Shown in pieces: positions 1-8,316 of a stretch of DNA of 23,784 nt; within the stretch, counting starts at the first letter, position 1, and each line of letters opens with the position of its first letter. The translations under genes were made by a program, and so were the position numbers. The notes below the pieces were generated by a model, which had not been told where the DNA came from, did not search any database, and worked only from the letters and a program-made list of their open reading frames with translations. Source of the stretch: an uncultured Desulfomonile sp. (GTDB lineage: Bacteria; Desulfobacterota; Desulfomonilia; Desulfomonilales; Desulfomonilaceae). The stretch spans positions 1-23,784 of the forward strand of contig CALDNG010000174.1 in assembly GCA_937915285.1 (NCBI GenBank). The letters are read 5' to 3'.

Positions 1-439
1 CCTTGGGAGTGGGAGGAATTTTCGGTATTTTTTCTTTAGGAGCGGTATGGTCCCTATCCGAAATAGCTGACGCTTCTTTAGGAGGAGGTTCCGGCGGCTT
101 CTCAGACTCCTGTGGTTCTACGAGCCGGACCTGAGTGACTTTTTCTCCTGGCTTGAGCAAAGGGCTTGGCTGGGCAAGGTTCTGGAAATAGGGAATTACG
201 GCAATAAGGGAGAAGTGCAAAACCAGCGCCACTACGAAACAGTATTTGAATAGACGGTCTAATTTGCCACTTTCGATTGTCCGGTAGCTCCCTCGAGCCA
301 CCTCCATCTCAAGTTCCGTGTCCAAAGCACTGTCTGTGTCGGGCTCATTGTCCAGATCCGCCACAGGTCCGGAATACACTCCGGGGTGTCGCCCTATCGG
401 AAATGATTTCCACCAGGATTTGAGGTTTTCGATTATCAT
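1..439 (-). CDS. TonB-like energy transducer, N-terminal part, runs off left edge
   Basis: An open frame read from ATG at 439 to the window edge without a stop (about 146 codons visible). The product has an acidic N-terminal cytoplasmic stretch, one hydrophobic membrane segment at about residues 65-84 (KYCFVVALVLHFSLIAVIPY), then a periplasmic part that becomes rich in Pro, Glu and Lys (EKPPEPPPKE, PKIPPTPK). One N-terminal anchor followed by a Pro/Lys/Glu spacer is the usual TonB/TolA layout; the diagnostic C-terminal domain lies outside the window. The cytoplasmic leader of about 60 residues is long for TonB and no good Shine-Dalgarno precedes the ATG at 439, so a later start (for example the GTG near residue 47, after ATGGAG) is possible. 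A plausible promoter lies upstream: TTGTAA, 16 nt, TATTAT on the minus strand. Other Pro-rich envelope proteins cannot be excluded. Confidence 0.6.
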   Translation of the reverse strand, partial: MIIENLKSWWKSFPIGRHPGVYSGPVADLDNEPDTDSALDTELEMEVARGSYRTIESGKLDRLFKYCFVVALVLHFSLIAVIPYFQNLAQPSPLLKPGEKVTQVRLVEPQESEKPPEPPPKEASAISDRDHTAPKEKIPKIPPTPK

Positions 440-591
440 CAAGTCAACAACTTATAATAAAACGTGTAAATATAATAACCGGTTTTGAGGTTTTTACAAC
501 CTAATTTATTGGAACTAAATTCCGTTTGAGGCCCAAATAGCAAGTAATCAACGATCTGCCGACCTGACTAAGTAGCCTCAGGATATGATCA

Positions 592-1488
592 TCATGCGTT
601 GAATCGCGGGTCCATACACTCGAGCGCCGACACGGCTTCTGTAAAGATATCCCTTTCGGTTCTCGGCCACACCGTAGCATAACAATATACACAATCATGA
701 TAACAGGTGTTGTAAGCCCCAATGTCAATCGACTCCAGGCAACCACATTCCGACCGGCTGCGCCCGCGCTTGAGTCTATTTAGCGCTTCAAGCGAAGAAT
801 TAGAGTTCAGAAGTGCGCCAACAAAATTCCTGTCAATACAGTTTGCTTTTATGATCGGCGACTGGATCAGGTGATCGTGCGCGCAGGCAGCCAGCGTTAT
901 ACCGTGCTTAAGCCCAATATCAGCCATCTCGAGAGCCATGTTAAATGCCTGATCCCGTGAAGGTTCATGGAAATCAATTTTTCTGGAGCGCATTTTTTTC
1001 AGTGTCTTTCTGTAGTAATCACAAAAACTGAAAATACACTCACCAGAAAAGTGTTTCATTAACGAACAAAGCCCTTCAAAATTCTTTAAATTCCATTTTG
1101 TATCGAAATCTCCGGTTATCACAACGGGATCGTATCTCCACCTAATGACCCTATTGTCGAATATGGACGAAATCATTTCAAGGGTCTTAACTGTGTGACG
1201 CACATCCGGGGTTTGTGGTTCCCACTCCACCGGATAATTGTTCACCGTGTACAGGAAAAACATCGAATAACCGCGATCCTTCAACTCCCCGAGCCTTGGC
1301 AAGAGGGGTGATGCGTTTTTGGTCCAGAACGCCAGGGCCAGGACATCCTGCGGTCGGAGTGACACCGTCCACACATGAGAACTGAAAGGCGACATGACCT
1401 TGACCTGACCTGATAAAATCCTGTTCATGAACCAGTCTGAATAAAAAGCCGGAATATCTGTTCGTCTGCTGGCTGAAATTATTTTCAT
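592..1488 (-). CDS. DUF1848-family protein with C-terminal CX3CX2C motif
   Basis: 298 aa from the ATG at 1488. It begins ISASRRTDIPAFYSDWF, the hallmark opening of the DUF1848 family (about 300 aa), and ends with a Cys-rich segment: CGC, then DIGAYNTC, then CYHDCVYC. Counting from this start, Cys262, Cys266 and Cys269 form a CX3CX2C pattern like the Fe-S cluster motif of radical SAM enzymes, here at the C-terminus; family members have been suspected of Fe-S or radical SAM-like chemistry, but the reaction is unknown to me. The frame stays open to an ATG at 1596, adding 36 residues. I prefer 1488 because the family consensus starts there and a GAGG lies just upstream. It is monocistronic, divergent from recA and tandem with the TonB-like gene. 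Family call is confident, function is not. Confidence 0.8.
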   Translation of the reverse strand: MKIISASRRTDIPAFYSDWFMNRILSGQVKVMSPFSSHVWTVSLRPQDVLALAFWTKNASPLLPRLGELKDRGYSMFFLYTVNNYPVEWEPQTPDVRHTVKTLEMISSIFDNRVIRWRYDPVVITGDFDTKWNLKNFEGLCSLMKHFSGECIFSFCDYYRKTLKKMRSRKIDFHEPSRDQAFNMALEMADIGLKHGITLAACAHDHLIQSPIIKANCIDRNFVGALLNSNSSLEALNRLKRGRSRSECGCLESIDIGAYNTCYHDCVYCYATVWPRTERDIFTEAVSALECMDPRFNA

Positions 1489-1792
1489 GAGGGCCTCGTC
1501 TTTACGATCGCCACCGGCCTCTGAGACAGAAAGGGAACTTCGTTCCCCAAAGGCTATCCAGGCAAGGGCGCACATGATCATGTTTTTCTGTTCCATGTGT
1601 GGTAGATGAGGTTATAATGCAAAATATCCTAAAACAAAACACCGTAACATTTTGATTGTGGAAGGGGGGACTCTGGCGCACAATATGTTGTTTACGGGTT
1701 GGACTGATTCATTTTAAAAATGTTTCGAGTGCCTCCAGGAGGACAAGGCTCCAGGCGCGCTCTCTTCAAAAATTGTTTCGAAAGGACATTAC
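1489..1792. other. Intergenic region between divergent DUF1848 gene and recA
   Basis: About 304 nt without a convincing gene, if the DUF1848 protein starts at 1488. On the minus strand a TATAAC hexamer lies about 20 nt upstream of the alternative ATG at 1596 and may be a -10 element. On the recA side I found no strong -35/-10 pair and none of the LexA-box types I know (CTG-N10-CAG, GAAC-N4-GTTC, or the Geobacter-type GGTT/ACC box). RecA control therefore cannot be read from this sequence. Confidence 0.5.
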
Positions 1793-2905
1793 ATGGCCAA
1801 GCAAAAGAAGAACCTGGACTCAATGGAAGGGGCGGTTCCGGAAAACGAGCGAGCCAAGGCTGTAGAGATTGCAGTAGGCCAGATAGAAAGGCAGTTCGGT
1901 CGCGGATCAATAATGAAGCTCGGGGACTCCGGGCTCGTCTCAAATATAAAGGTCATTTCGACCGGTTCCCTCTCCCTGGATATTGCCATTGGGGTTGGTG
2001 GTATCCCCAGAGGCAGAATTACTGAAATATTCGGTCCAGAGTCATCAGGTAAAACCACACTGTGTCTTCACGTAATCGCAGAAGCCCAGAAAAAAGGTGG
2101 ATACGCCGCATTCGTGGATGCTGAGCATGCTTTGGACACTCATTATGCAAGGAAACTCGGTGTAAAAACTGAGGAGCTTCTGGTATCACAGCCAGACACT
2201 GGGGAGCAAGCCCTCGAGATTACTGAAATACTTGTCAGATCAGGCGCCATGGATGTTGTTGTCATTGACTCCGTGGCTGCGCTGGTTCCAAGAGCTGAAA
2301 TCGAAGGGGAAATGGGCGACTCTCACATGGGACTGCAGGCCAGACTCATGTCGCAAGCTCTCAGAAAACTGACTGCCGCCATTTCTAGATCCAATACTGC
2401 TGTCATCTTCACAAACCAGATCAGACAGAAGATAGGGATAATGTTCGGGAACCCCGAAACAACAACTGGTGGAAATGCCTTAAAATTCTATTCGTCACTC
2501 AGACTGGACATACGACGTGTGGGTCAGATTAAGGAAGGTGAAAACATCATTGGCTCGAGGACGAGAGTCAAGGTGGTCAAGAACAAGCTGGCGCCACCTT
2601 TTCAGCAGGTTGAATTCGACATAATGTATAATGAGGGAATATCGGCAGCCGGGGAAACGCTTGACTTGGGCGTTGAGGCGGGTGTCATAGACAAGTCGGG
2701 AGCCTGGTACTCCTACAATGATGATCGCATCGGCCAGGGACGTGAAAACGTCAAGACATTCCTGAGAGAAAATACCGAGATACTTAATGAAATACGGAAC
2801 AAAATTCTCGATAACAAGGGTTTCAAAATGACACCGACCCTTTCGAAGGATGGGGCCGAGGACTCGGAAAATCAAGCTTCAGATACTAATGAGAGTATGG
2901 ATTAG
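1793..2905 (+). CDS. recA: RecA recombinase
   Basis: 370 aa, typical RecA length. RecA forms ATP-dependent filaments on single-stranded DNA, catalyses homologous strand exchange and stimulates LexA self-cleavage. Visible features: the Walker A motif GPESSGKT at residues 81-88, Walker [11 protein letters not shown], the MAW-like segment [19 protein letters not shown], the L2-loop region [30 protein letters not shown], split here as [17 protein letters not shown] and [13 protein letters not shown], and an acidic C-terminal tail (DGAEDSENQ). The start is fixed by AAAGGA eight nt upstream and by homology from the first residues. The stop is TAG. It stands alone: no recX or alaS follows, and a 239-nt gap separates it from the kinase gene. 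No LexA operator of a type I know was recognised upstream. Confidence 0.98.
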   Translation: MAKQKKNLDSMEGAVPENERAKAVEIAVGQIERQFGRGSIMKLGDSGLVSNIKVISTGSLSLDIAIGVGGIPRGRITEIFGPESSGKTTLCLHVIAEAQKKGGYAAFVDAEHALDTHYARKLGVKTEELLVSQPDTGEQALEITEILVRSGAMDVVVIDSVAALVPRAEIEGEMGDSHMGLQARLMSQALRKLTAAISRSNTAVIFTNQIRQKIGIMFGNPETTTGGNALKFYSSLRLDIRRVGQIKEGENIIGSRTRVKVVKNKLAPPFQQVEFDIMYNEGISAAGETLDLGVEAGVIDKSGAWYSYNDDRIGQGRENVKTFLRENTEILNEIRNKILDNKGFKMTPTLSKDGAEDSENQASDTNESMD

Positions 2906-3144
2906 AATCTACATGATGGTTCTGATTCGGGGTTGACTGTTTCAGGGTAGGCGCTTGAATTTACAGCAGTCTTTCCGGTTATTTCGCTGTCGCTTATTTT
3001 ACATTGTCTAAGGTGGCGCATGAGAGTAATATGATTTCACACGTCGCTGTATGAATCTCTGTAGCAGTTATAAGTTGTGAGAGCGCTACAGGCCCGGTAC
3101 AAGATAAGTATCTGAAATCATAATTTTCTGTGAGAGATCCCTAA

Positions 3145-4908
3145 ATGAAAGATGTCAATTCCAACGTGACCAAAGAACACATTGAACACACCAGGTATTA
3201 CCGATCGCTTACCATAAACATGGTGCTGATAATTGTGCTGGTTTCAATAATGCCGCTAATACTGGCCTCTGTCACCATTGGGTATTTTTTTGACATCTCT
3301 TATAAGGAAAAAGTGGCTGACCATGTTGTGACACTCGTCAAGAAACACCAGCTGAGTATTGACAGTTTTCTGAAACAGCGAGTGGCAAACATCAGGTCGC
3401 TTGCGAGGATTTTCACATTTGAGCAATTGAATAACGACGCTTTCCTTAAAGAAAGGCTGCTGGTGCTTCAGGAGGAGTACGGCTCGATTTTCGTCGATCT
3501 AGGAATTGTCAATGAGAATGGTATCCAGATCGCATATGCCGGACCGTATGGACTCAAAAACGCGGATTACTCAAAGTCTGAATGGTTCAGGCAAAGTATA
3601 GCGACTGATGTTTACGTGAGTGATGTATTTTACGGATTGAGGGGGGTCCCTCATTTCATTATAGCTGTTCGACGCGAGAATTCGGATGGGACAAGATGGA
3701 TAATGAGGGCTACGGTCGATTTCGAGTCCTTCAATTCGCTTGTAGAGAGCATCCAGATAGGCAAGACAGGTTTTGCGTTCATACTGAATCGTAAGGGTGA
3801 ATTCCAGACTCAACCAAGGTTTGAAGTCAGCAAGACCAAGGGCGCTTACATGGAGTTCATGTCAGGTGAAAGATTCCGCCCAGACCAGGTAGGCTATATT
3901 GAACAATCGTTTGAAAGTGGCAAGGATACCATTCAGGTCATGGCCCCTTTGAAAGGCGGTAACTGGTTGTTGGCATTCCAGCAAAGCACTTCTGACGCAT
4001 ACAAGGTGCTGGAATATGCCAGATATCTGACTTTCGGGATATTCGGATTGGGTTGCCTGGGGATCATAGTGGTCGCGATACTGCTATCAAAAAGGATGGT
4101 TCGACATATAGCCAGGGCTGACCTAGAAAAAGAAATGATGAATGAACAGGTCATTGAAGCCGGAAAACTGGCCTCCCTTGGAGAACTGGCAGCGGGAATC
4201 GCCCACGAAATCAACAACCCGGTCGCTATCATGGCTGAAGAAGCCGGCTGGATTGAGGATCTGCTGACAGAGGAAGAATTTGAGGACAGCGAAAACCTCA
4301 ATGAGTTCAGGAGGGCCCTGAGCCAGATAAGAACTCAGGGAAAAAGATGCAAGGAAATCACCCACAAGCTTTTGAGCTTTGCAAGAAAGACCGACCCAAC
4401 AGTCAAAAATGTTCAACTCAATGATATGATTGAGGATGTCATAGCTCTCTCTGAACAGAGGGCAAAATATGCAAATGTTAAACTGTTATCCGATCTGGAC
4501 CCTTCCCTGCCCACGGTTGATGTTTCCCCATCAGAGATTCAACAGGTAATGCTTAATCTTGTCAACAACGCCGTGGACGCACTTGAGCCTCAGGGAGGCA
4601 AAGTTACACTATCCAGCAAGGTTGAAGGCAATTTCATAGTGATCGATGTGGCAGATGACGGCCCTGGCATTCCAAAGGCCAACCTTTCCAGAATCTTTGA
4701 TCCATTCTTTACTACTAAACCTGTTGGTAAGGGCACAGGGCTAGGACTCTCCATCTGTTACGGAATCATTCAGAAAATGGGAGGAGAAATCAGCGTAAGC
4801 AGCGCAGTAAGTCTGGGCACGACGTTTCACGTCAGGATTCCAGTTCCTGCAAAGACCGCTGAACGGACATCCGGTCAATCCGAATTGGAACAGTCAAAAA
4901 ATAACTGA
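3145..4908 (+). CDS. Membrane sensor histidine kinase, dCache-type sensor
   Basis: 587 aa. Order of parts: short cytoplasmic start, TM1 at about 24-49 ([20 protein letters not shown]), an extracytoplasmic domain of about 240 residues with dCache-like features (segments [20 protein letters not shown] and [14 protein letters not shown]), TM2 at about 294-314, a dimerisation/phosphoacceptor helix with the H-box [17 protein letters not shown] (His354), and a HATPase domain with N-box [16 protein letters not shown]1 DDGPGIP, F-box FDPFFTTK and G2 GKGTGLGLS. All catalytic boxes are intact, so it should autophosphorylate and pass phosphate to the next two genes. No HAMP or PAS domain is evident between TM2 and the H-box. 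dCache domains often bind small organic ligands; the ligand here is unknown. Start ATG has a weak GAGAG upstream. Confidence 0.9.
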   Translation: MKDVNSNVTKEHIEHTRYYRSLTINMVLIIVLVSIMPLILASVTIGYFFDISYKEKVADHVVTLVKKHQLSIDSFLKQRVANIRSLARIFTFEQLNNDAFLKERLLVLQEEYGSIFVDLGIVNENGIQIAYAGPYGLKNADYSKSEWFRQSIATDVYVSDVFYGLRGVPHFIIAVRRENSDGTRWIMRATVDFESFNSLVESIQIGKTGFAFILNRKGEFQTQPRFEVSKTKGAYMEFMSGERFRPDQVGYIEQSFESGKDTIQVMAPLKGGNWLLAFQQSTSDAYKVLEYARYLTFGIFGLGCLGIIVVAILLSKRMVRHIARADLEKEMMNEQVIEAGKLASLGELAAGIAHEINNPVAIMAEEAGWIEDLLTEEEFEDSENLNEFRRALSQIRTQGKRCKEITHKLLSFARKTDPTVKNVQLNDMIEDVIALSEQRAKYANVKLLSDLDPSLPTVDVSPSEIQQVMLNLVNNAVDALEPQGGKVTLSSKVEGNFIVIDVADDGPGIPKANLSRIFDPFFTTKPVGKGTGLGLSICYGIIQKMGGEISVSSAVSLGTTFHVRIPVPAKTAERTSGQSELEQSKNN

Positions 4909-4960
4909 TTGAGACTTTTTCAACTGTCTCAACCTTTGTGCAAACGCCTATAGGGAAAAG

Positions 4961-5368
4961 ATGATGATCGAAAATTCCGGCGATAAGCCTGATAAGCCTA
5001 AACTTCTCATAGTCGATGACGAAGAAGGCTATGTGAATATACTGGCCAAACGCCTCACCAAAAGAAACTTTGTGGTGAAAACGGCCTTGAGTGGAGCCCA
5101 GGGTATACAGGAACTCAGACGAAACGACTTTGATGTCGCAATACTGGATTTAAAAATGGAAGGAATGGATGGAATTGAGGTGCTAAAAATTTTTAAACAA
5201 ATGGCGCCGCAACTCGAGGTCGTAATGCTGACCGGTCACGGATCCGAGCAGGCGGCCAGAGAAGGAATCAAGTTTGGGGCTTTTGACTACTTGACAAAGC
5301 CCTGCGAACTGGACGAGCTAGTCGAGAAATTAAGGCAGGCATGTAAAAGGAGAGCGTGTAGTGAATGA
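4961..5368 (+). CDS. Single-domain response regulator (first of pair)
   Basis: 135 aa, one CheY-like receiver and nothing else. Acidic pocket Asp19-Asp20, phosphoacceptor Asp63 (AILDLKMEGMDG), switch Thr91 (VVMLTGHG) and Lys113 (YLTKP) are all present. It has no DNA-binding or enzymatic output domain, so it either relays phosphate or acts by binding another protein. It lies 52 nt downstream of the sensor kinase, with AGGG five nt before the ATG, and its 3' end overlaps the start of the second regulator by 8 nt. Cotranscription with the kinase and with the second receiver is very likely, and the kinase is the obvious phosphodonor. It resembles the receivers of NtrC-type regulators in sequence style, but lacks their AAA+ part. 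Confidence 0.9.
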   Translation: MMIENSGDKPDKPKLLIVDDEEGYVNILAKRLTKRNFVVKTALSGAQGIQELRRNDFDVAILDLKMEGMDGIEVLKIFKQMAPQLEVVMLTGHGSEQAAREGIKFGAFDYLTKPCELDELVEKLRQACKRRACSE

Positions 5369-5780
5369 ATTCAAAGTATTACTGGTGGACGACGAAGAAG
5401 ACTTCGTTCATACACTCGTTAAACGTCTAACCAAGAGAAAACTGGATGTGAGGGCAGCCTTGAGCGGACGAGAGGCGCTCAAGGCAGTAGCTGAAACTTC
5501 CCCTGACGTAGTGGTGTTGGATGTAAAAATGCCCGATATGGACGGCATTGAAACGCTAAAACAGATCAAGGCCATCAAATCATCCATCGAGGTCATCATG
5601 CTAACGGGCCACGCGAATGTTGAGGTGGCTATTCGAGGAATGGAACTCGGGGCCTTCGACTATCTGATGAAGCCAATAGAAATTGATGAATTGCTGTATA
5701 AGCTTCAGGACGCCTATAAAAAGAAATGCTGCAACCAGGATGACCAGGAATGCGCCATACCCAACGGCCTGAAGGCGTGA
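5361..5780 (+). CDS. Single-domain response regulator (second of pair)
   Basis: 139 aa, a second CheY-like receiver. Asp10-Asp11, phosphoacceptor Asp54 (VVVLDVKMPDMDG), Thr82 (VIMLTGHA) and Lys104 (YLMKP) are intact. It resembles its upstream neighbour along most of its length (VDDEE, KRLTKR, ALSG, GIE, GAFDYL), suggesting tandem duplication followed by divergence. The chosen start is GTG at 5361, supported by AAGGAGAG at 5347-5354 with six nt spacing; it overlaps the previous gene by 8 nt, implying translational coupling. The C-terminal tail after the receiver is short, with two adjacent Cys (KKCCNQDDQEC), and has no output domain I recognise. Stop TGA. Confidence 0.9.
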   Translation: MNEFKVLLVDDEEDFVHTLVKRLTKRKLDVRAALSGREALKAVAETSPDVVVLDVKMPDMDGIETLKQIKAIKSSIEVIMLTGHANVEVAIRGMELGAFDYLMKPIEIDELLYKLQDAYKKKCCNQDDQECAIPNGLKA

Positions 5781-5826
5781 ACGCTACCCGGGATAACGTC
5801 CTCAACAGGATAAAATCCTTAAACAA

Positions 5827-5929
5827 TTAAAGGCGCCCAAATCAAAGGTGTCAGCTTTTTTAACATACTGTAAAGTTTTTTGACACCATAAACTGTCAAA
5901 TATTTGGACTATGAAGGCGCCGCCTTTAA
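5827..5929. repeat. Nested double inverted repeat upstream of the TauE/SafE gene
   Basis: Outer arms TTAAAGGCG (5827-5835) and CGCCTTTAA (5921-5929) are perfect 9-bp complements. Inner arms GGTGTCA (5847-5853) and TGACACC (5881-5887) are perfect 7-bp complements. The two pairs are nested, so the RNA could form a two-level stem, or the DNA could carry paired operator half-sites. It lies between the response-regulator stop (5780) and the sigma-54-type promoter at 5977. T-runs flank the inner loop but no clean terminator tail follows the outer arm. Confidence 0.5.
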
Positions 5930-5976
5930 AATGCGTGCAAGTTTGGATAGTTATGGGGCCCCAGTGGCATTATTTT

Positions 5977-5992
5977 TGGCATAGGCATTGCA
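5977..5992 (+). promoter_or_regulatory. Sigma-54 (RpoN) type -24/-12 promoter
   Basis: TGGCATAGGCATTGCA matches the -24/-12 consensus (TGGCAYR-N4-TTGCW). The GG and GC dinucleotides are separated by exactly ten nt, as RpoN promoters require. It lies 45 nt before the ATG of the TauE/SafE gene, giving a predicted start of transcription near 6003 and a leader of about 35 nt. An AAA+ enhancer-binding protein would be needed; none is encoded in the window, and the two nearby response regulators lack that domain. Confidence 0.65.
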
Positions 5993-6037
5993 ACCGGGAT
6001 AAGATTTAAGTTTGATGAATCAGGGAGGAAGCTTGAG

Positions 6038-7321
6038 ATGAAATTGGGCAACGCATTGTACCGGATGTTCATGGAAGCCTCCAGGGCTCACGCTAGATGG
6101 GACTACGAGACATCCATGGCCATTTTGAGGGACAAGAGAAGACTACGCATTCTGGCTCTAATGGCGATTCCAGCCGTGCTCACTGGAGTGGCCCTCGCCG
6201 CTGACGTTCCGACTGAATTTCTTGGCGGATATAAGGCCTATCAACCGGCCTACTACACTCCTGCCATATTTGTTGTTTCGATAGCCGTAGGACTATGCGC
6301 AGGTTTAATCACTGGTTGTATTGGAGCAGGGGGAGGCTTCATCATTACACCTGCGCTTATGAGCGCTGGAGTGAAGGGTATATTGGCTGTTGGAACAGAC
6401 CTTTTTCACATCTTTGCCAAGGCTATTATGGGTACAGCGATCCATAAGAAACTGGGGAATGTGTCGGTGGCCCTTGCCGTAGCCTTTCTGGTAGGCTCCG
6501 GGCTTGGGGTGACCGGTGGCGGATTTATCAACAGGGCGATATATGAACACAATCCGGTGTTAAGTGATTTGTTTATCAGTGTGGTCTATGTTGTGCTCCT
6601 GGGTTTTCTGGGCTTTTATTCACTAATAGATTTTCTGAAACTAAGAAACGCCGGTGGGGACGTTGGGGCTCATGGTGGGTCTAGCGCTCACGGGGATGCA
6701 GCCGCTTCGGGAAAAGTTGGACTACCTGCCAGGCTGCAGGCCTCAAAAATACCCCCACAGATCACTTTTGATGAGGATCTGGTTCCTGGAGGAAAGAAGA
6801 TTCCGGCTTTGTTTGTGGCGATTGCAGGCGCAATAGTCGGTTTTGCCGCAGCCATCATGGGAGTTGGCGGAGGTTTTCTGACATTCCCTATCTTTGTTTA
6901 TGTCCTGGGTGTTTCATCCTTCACCACTGTCGGGACCGACATTCTTCAGATCATTTTCACGGCTGGTTATGCCGGTATATTTCAGTACGCGATATACGGT
7001 TTCATTTTCTACACACTGGCGATGGGCATGCTTCTCGGTTCCTTGCTGGGCATTCAGATAGGCGCCCTGACCACCAAGGTCGTCAAGGGTATATACATAA
7101 GGGGCTTTTACGCAGTCTCCATCCTCGCCGGTTTCGTTAACCGATTTTTTTCCTTACCCGAAAAACTCAATCAGATGGAAATCATCAATATCTCTGATTC
7201 ACTGGCCAAGGGCCTGAATTTTGCCGGACTGATTGTCTTCTTCGTGGTCATTGGAATATTCGCTTTGTGGGTTATAAGCAAATTCATCTCGAATATTAAA
7301 ACACTTAGAGGGGAGGTCTAG
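6038..7321 (+). CDS. TauE/SafE (TSUP) family membrane exporter
   Basis: 427 aa. Members of this family move sulfite, sulfoacetate or other small organosulfur or carboxylate anions across the inner membrane. The two family half-repeats are clear: AGLITGCIGAGGGFIITPAL in the first half and AAAIMGVGGGFLTFPIFVYV with TTVGTDILQIIFTAGYAG in the second. About eight to nine hydrophobic segments are visible, the last being VFFVVIGIFALWVISKFI. Two parts are longer than the usual 250-300 aa: an N-terminal amphipathic leader (residues 1-35) before the first TM, and a Gly/His/Ala-rich cytoplasmic or periplasmic loop between the halves (about 200-250). Start supported by GGGAGG upstream; a sigma-54-type promoter precedes it. 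It is followed four nt later by a two-TM partner gene. In a sulfate-reducer-like setting sulfite or a sulfonate product is a reasonable but unproven substrate. Confidence 0.85.
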   Translation: MKLGNALYRMFMEASRAHARWDYETSMAILRDKRRLRILALMAIPAVLTGVALAADVPTEFLGGYKAYQPAYYTPAIFVVSIAVGLCAGLITGCIGAGGGFIITPALMSAGVKGILAVGTDLFHIFAKAIMGTAIHKKLGNVSVALAVAFLVGSGLGVTGGGFINRAIYEHNPVLSDLFISVVYVVLLGFLGFYSLIDFLKLRNAGGDVGAHGGSSAHGDAAASGKVGLPARLQASKIPPQITFDEDLVPGGKKIPALFVAIAGAIVGFAAAIMGVGGGFLTFPIFVYVLGVSSFTTVGTDILQIIFTAGYAGIFQYAIYGFIFYTLAMGMLLGSLLGIQIGALTTKVVKGIYIRGFYAVSILAGFVNRFFSLPEKLNQMEIINISDSLAKGLNFAGLIVFFVVIGIFALWVISKFISNIKTLRGEV

Positions 7322-7325
7322 AGAG

Positions 7326-8054
7326 ATGGTAGTATTAGACAAGGGACATTTTGTTAAAGGTCTCCTCCTGACCATCAGCTTTGGAATAGTGCTTTTTATC
7401 ATGTTCATGCCCTGGTTTGGCACAAACCCGAGGACCAACCAGCCGCAGAACGCTATGGAAGCCGCTGATGACCTTTTCAACGCGATCTCAAAGGGCTCGA
7501 CTCATTATATTCCTGACCTGCAGAAAAAGAACCAGGCTTTCACGGGAGTGAATGTAGATCTCAACATCCGCCTGAAGAGCAATGAGTTGGCTCAGAAGAC
7601 GTCAAAGGTGCTGAGCATGGCCGGAGCGAAGGTTTCCGGTGAGGGTGTTCAGTTGAAGGTTGAAGGGGATTTGGGCAAGATAATAACGGCTGCATTGAAG
7701 GACTCTGACGAGTTGTTTTTCAACAGGGAAGCCCACTTTCAGACAAAATACGGATTATCCGGACGTGAGGTAATATACGCTTGGTGGAGCGCATTCAAGG
7801 ATTTCGACAAGGATTTGAAGAGACAGAACAAATTCAGGGAAGCTGCTTTTGTCAGTGATGTGACGAAGAAAGGGCTTGAAGTGGCTTTCAATTTTGCTGG
7901 GATCGAACCGCAAAGCGTCACTTCCAAGGCCGGTATCCTTGGTTTCTCTCTCGTCTTCTATGTCGTTTACACCTTGTGGTGGGGCATTGCGATATTCTTC
8001 CTGTTTGAAGGTTTCGGTCTTCAGATGAAGGCGGGGGCCAAAAAGGAAGTTTGA
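7326..8054 (+). CDS. Two-TM membrane protein of unknown function, partner of exporter
   Basis: 242 aa, no family I can name. Hydrophobic segments lie near residues 10-30 (GLLLTISFGIVLFIMFMPWF) and 206-230 (FSLVFYVVYTLWWGIAIFFL), enclosing about 170 hydrophilic residues that are probably periplasmic. The loop has alternating strand-like stretches (GVNVDLNIRLKSNE, KVSGEGVQLKVEGDLG) followed by a helical, Lys-rich part. It starts four nt after the TauE/SafE stop, with GGGGAGG inside the end of that gene, so translational coupling is near certain. The tight pairing suggests an accessory subunit or periplasmic domain for the exporter. This is inference from position and topology. Stop TGA, followed by a hairpin at 8065-8100. 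Confidence 0.75.
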   Translation: MVVLDKGHFVKGLLLTISFGIVLFIMFMPWFGTNPRTNQPQNAMEAADDLFNAISKGSTHYIPDLQKKNQAFTGVNVDLNIRLKSNELAQKTSKVLSMAGAKVSGEGVQLKVEGDLGKIITAALKDSDELFFNREAHFQTKYGLSGREVIYAWWSAFKDFDKDLKRQNKFREAAFVSDVTKKGLEVAFNFAGIEPQSVTSKAGILGFSLVFYVVYTLWWGIAIFFLFEGFGLQMKAGAKKEV

Positions 8055-8064
8055 GATTTCTATT

Positions 8065-8100
8065 ATCCGATAGGTCAGTGTTCTTGCTGTCCTATCGGAT
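8065..8100 (+). terminator. Hairpin ending the exporter operon, without a clear T-tract
   Basis: ATCCGATAGG (8065-8074) and CCTATCGGAT (8091-8100) are perfect 10-bp arms, with an inner three-pair extension (CAG/CTG). It starts 11 nt after the stop of the two-TM gene. The sequence after it (TCTACACAATTGATTTTG) lacks a true T-run, so it may be a weak terminator or an mRNA 3'-end stabiliser rather than a classic Rho-independent terminator. Confidence 0.55.
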
Positions 8101-8316
8101 TCTACACAATTGATTTTGCAATTTTCTCTGTAGTGCGATACGAGTCGGAATTGAGTGGCCTTTCAAATTCATCCCCGTACTTTATATGAGCAATTGTTTT
8201 CTGGTGGACTTACTGTCCTGTTTTACTGAAACTGCCCCAACTTCTGGAACTAACAGACTACAAACTGGAACTTGGAACACTCTTGCGCGCCATGCTCCAG
8301 TATCGATGAGGAATTG

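Noticed and set aside
501..746. 81-aa minus-strand ORF overlapping the DUF1848 3' end
   Set aside because: Shadow of the real gene in another frame; no start signal and no family resemblance.
1597..1792. LexA operator for recA
   Set aside because: None of the operator consensus types I know fits; reporting one would be guesswork.
8267..8290. Second sigma-54 promoter (TTGGAACACTCTTGCG) before the dikinase-like gene
   Set aside because: GG and GC are separated by nine nt instead of ten, and the -24 part lacks GGCA.
8272..8316. TTG start of the dikinase-like gene giving 899 aa
   Set aside because: No ribosome-binding site, while the ATG at 8317 has GAGGAA at good spacing.
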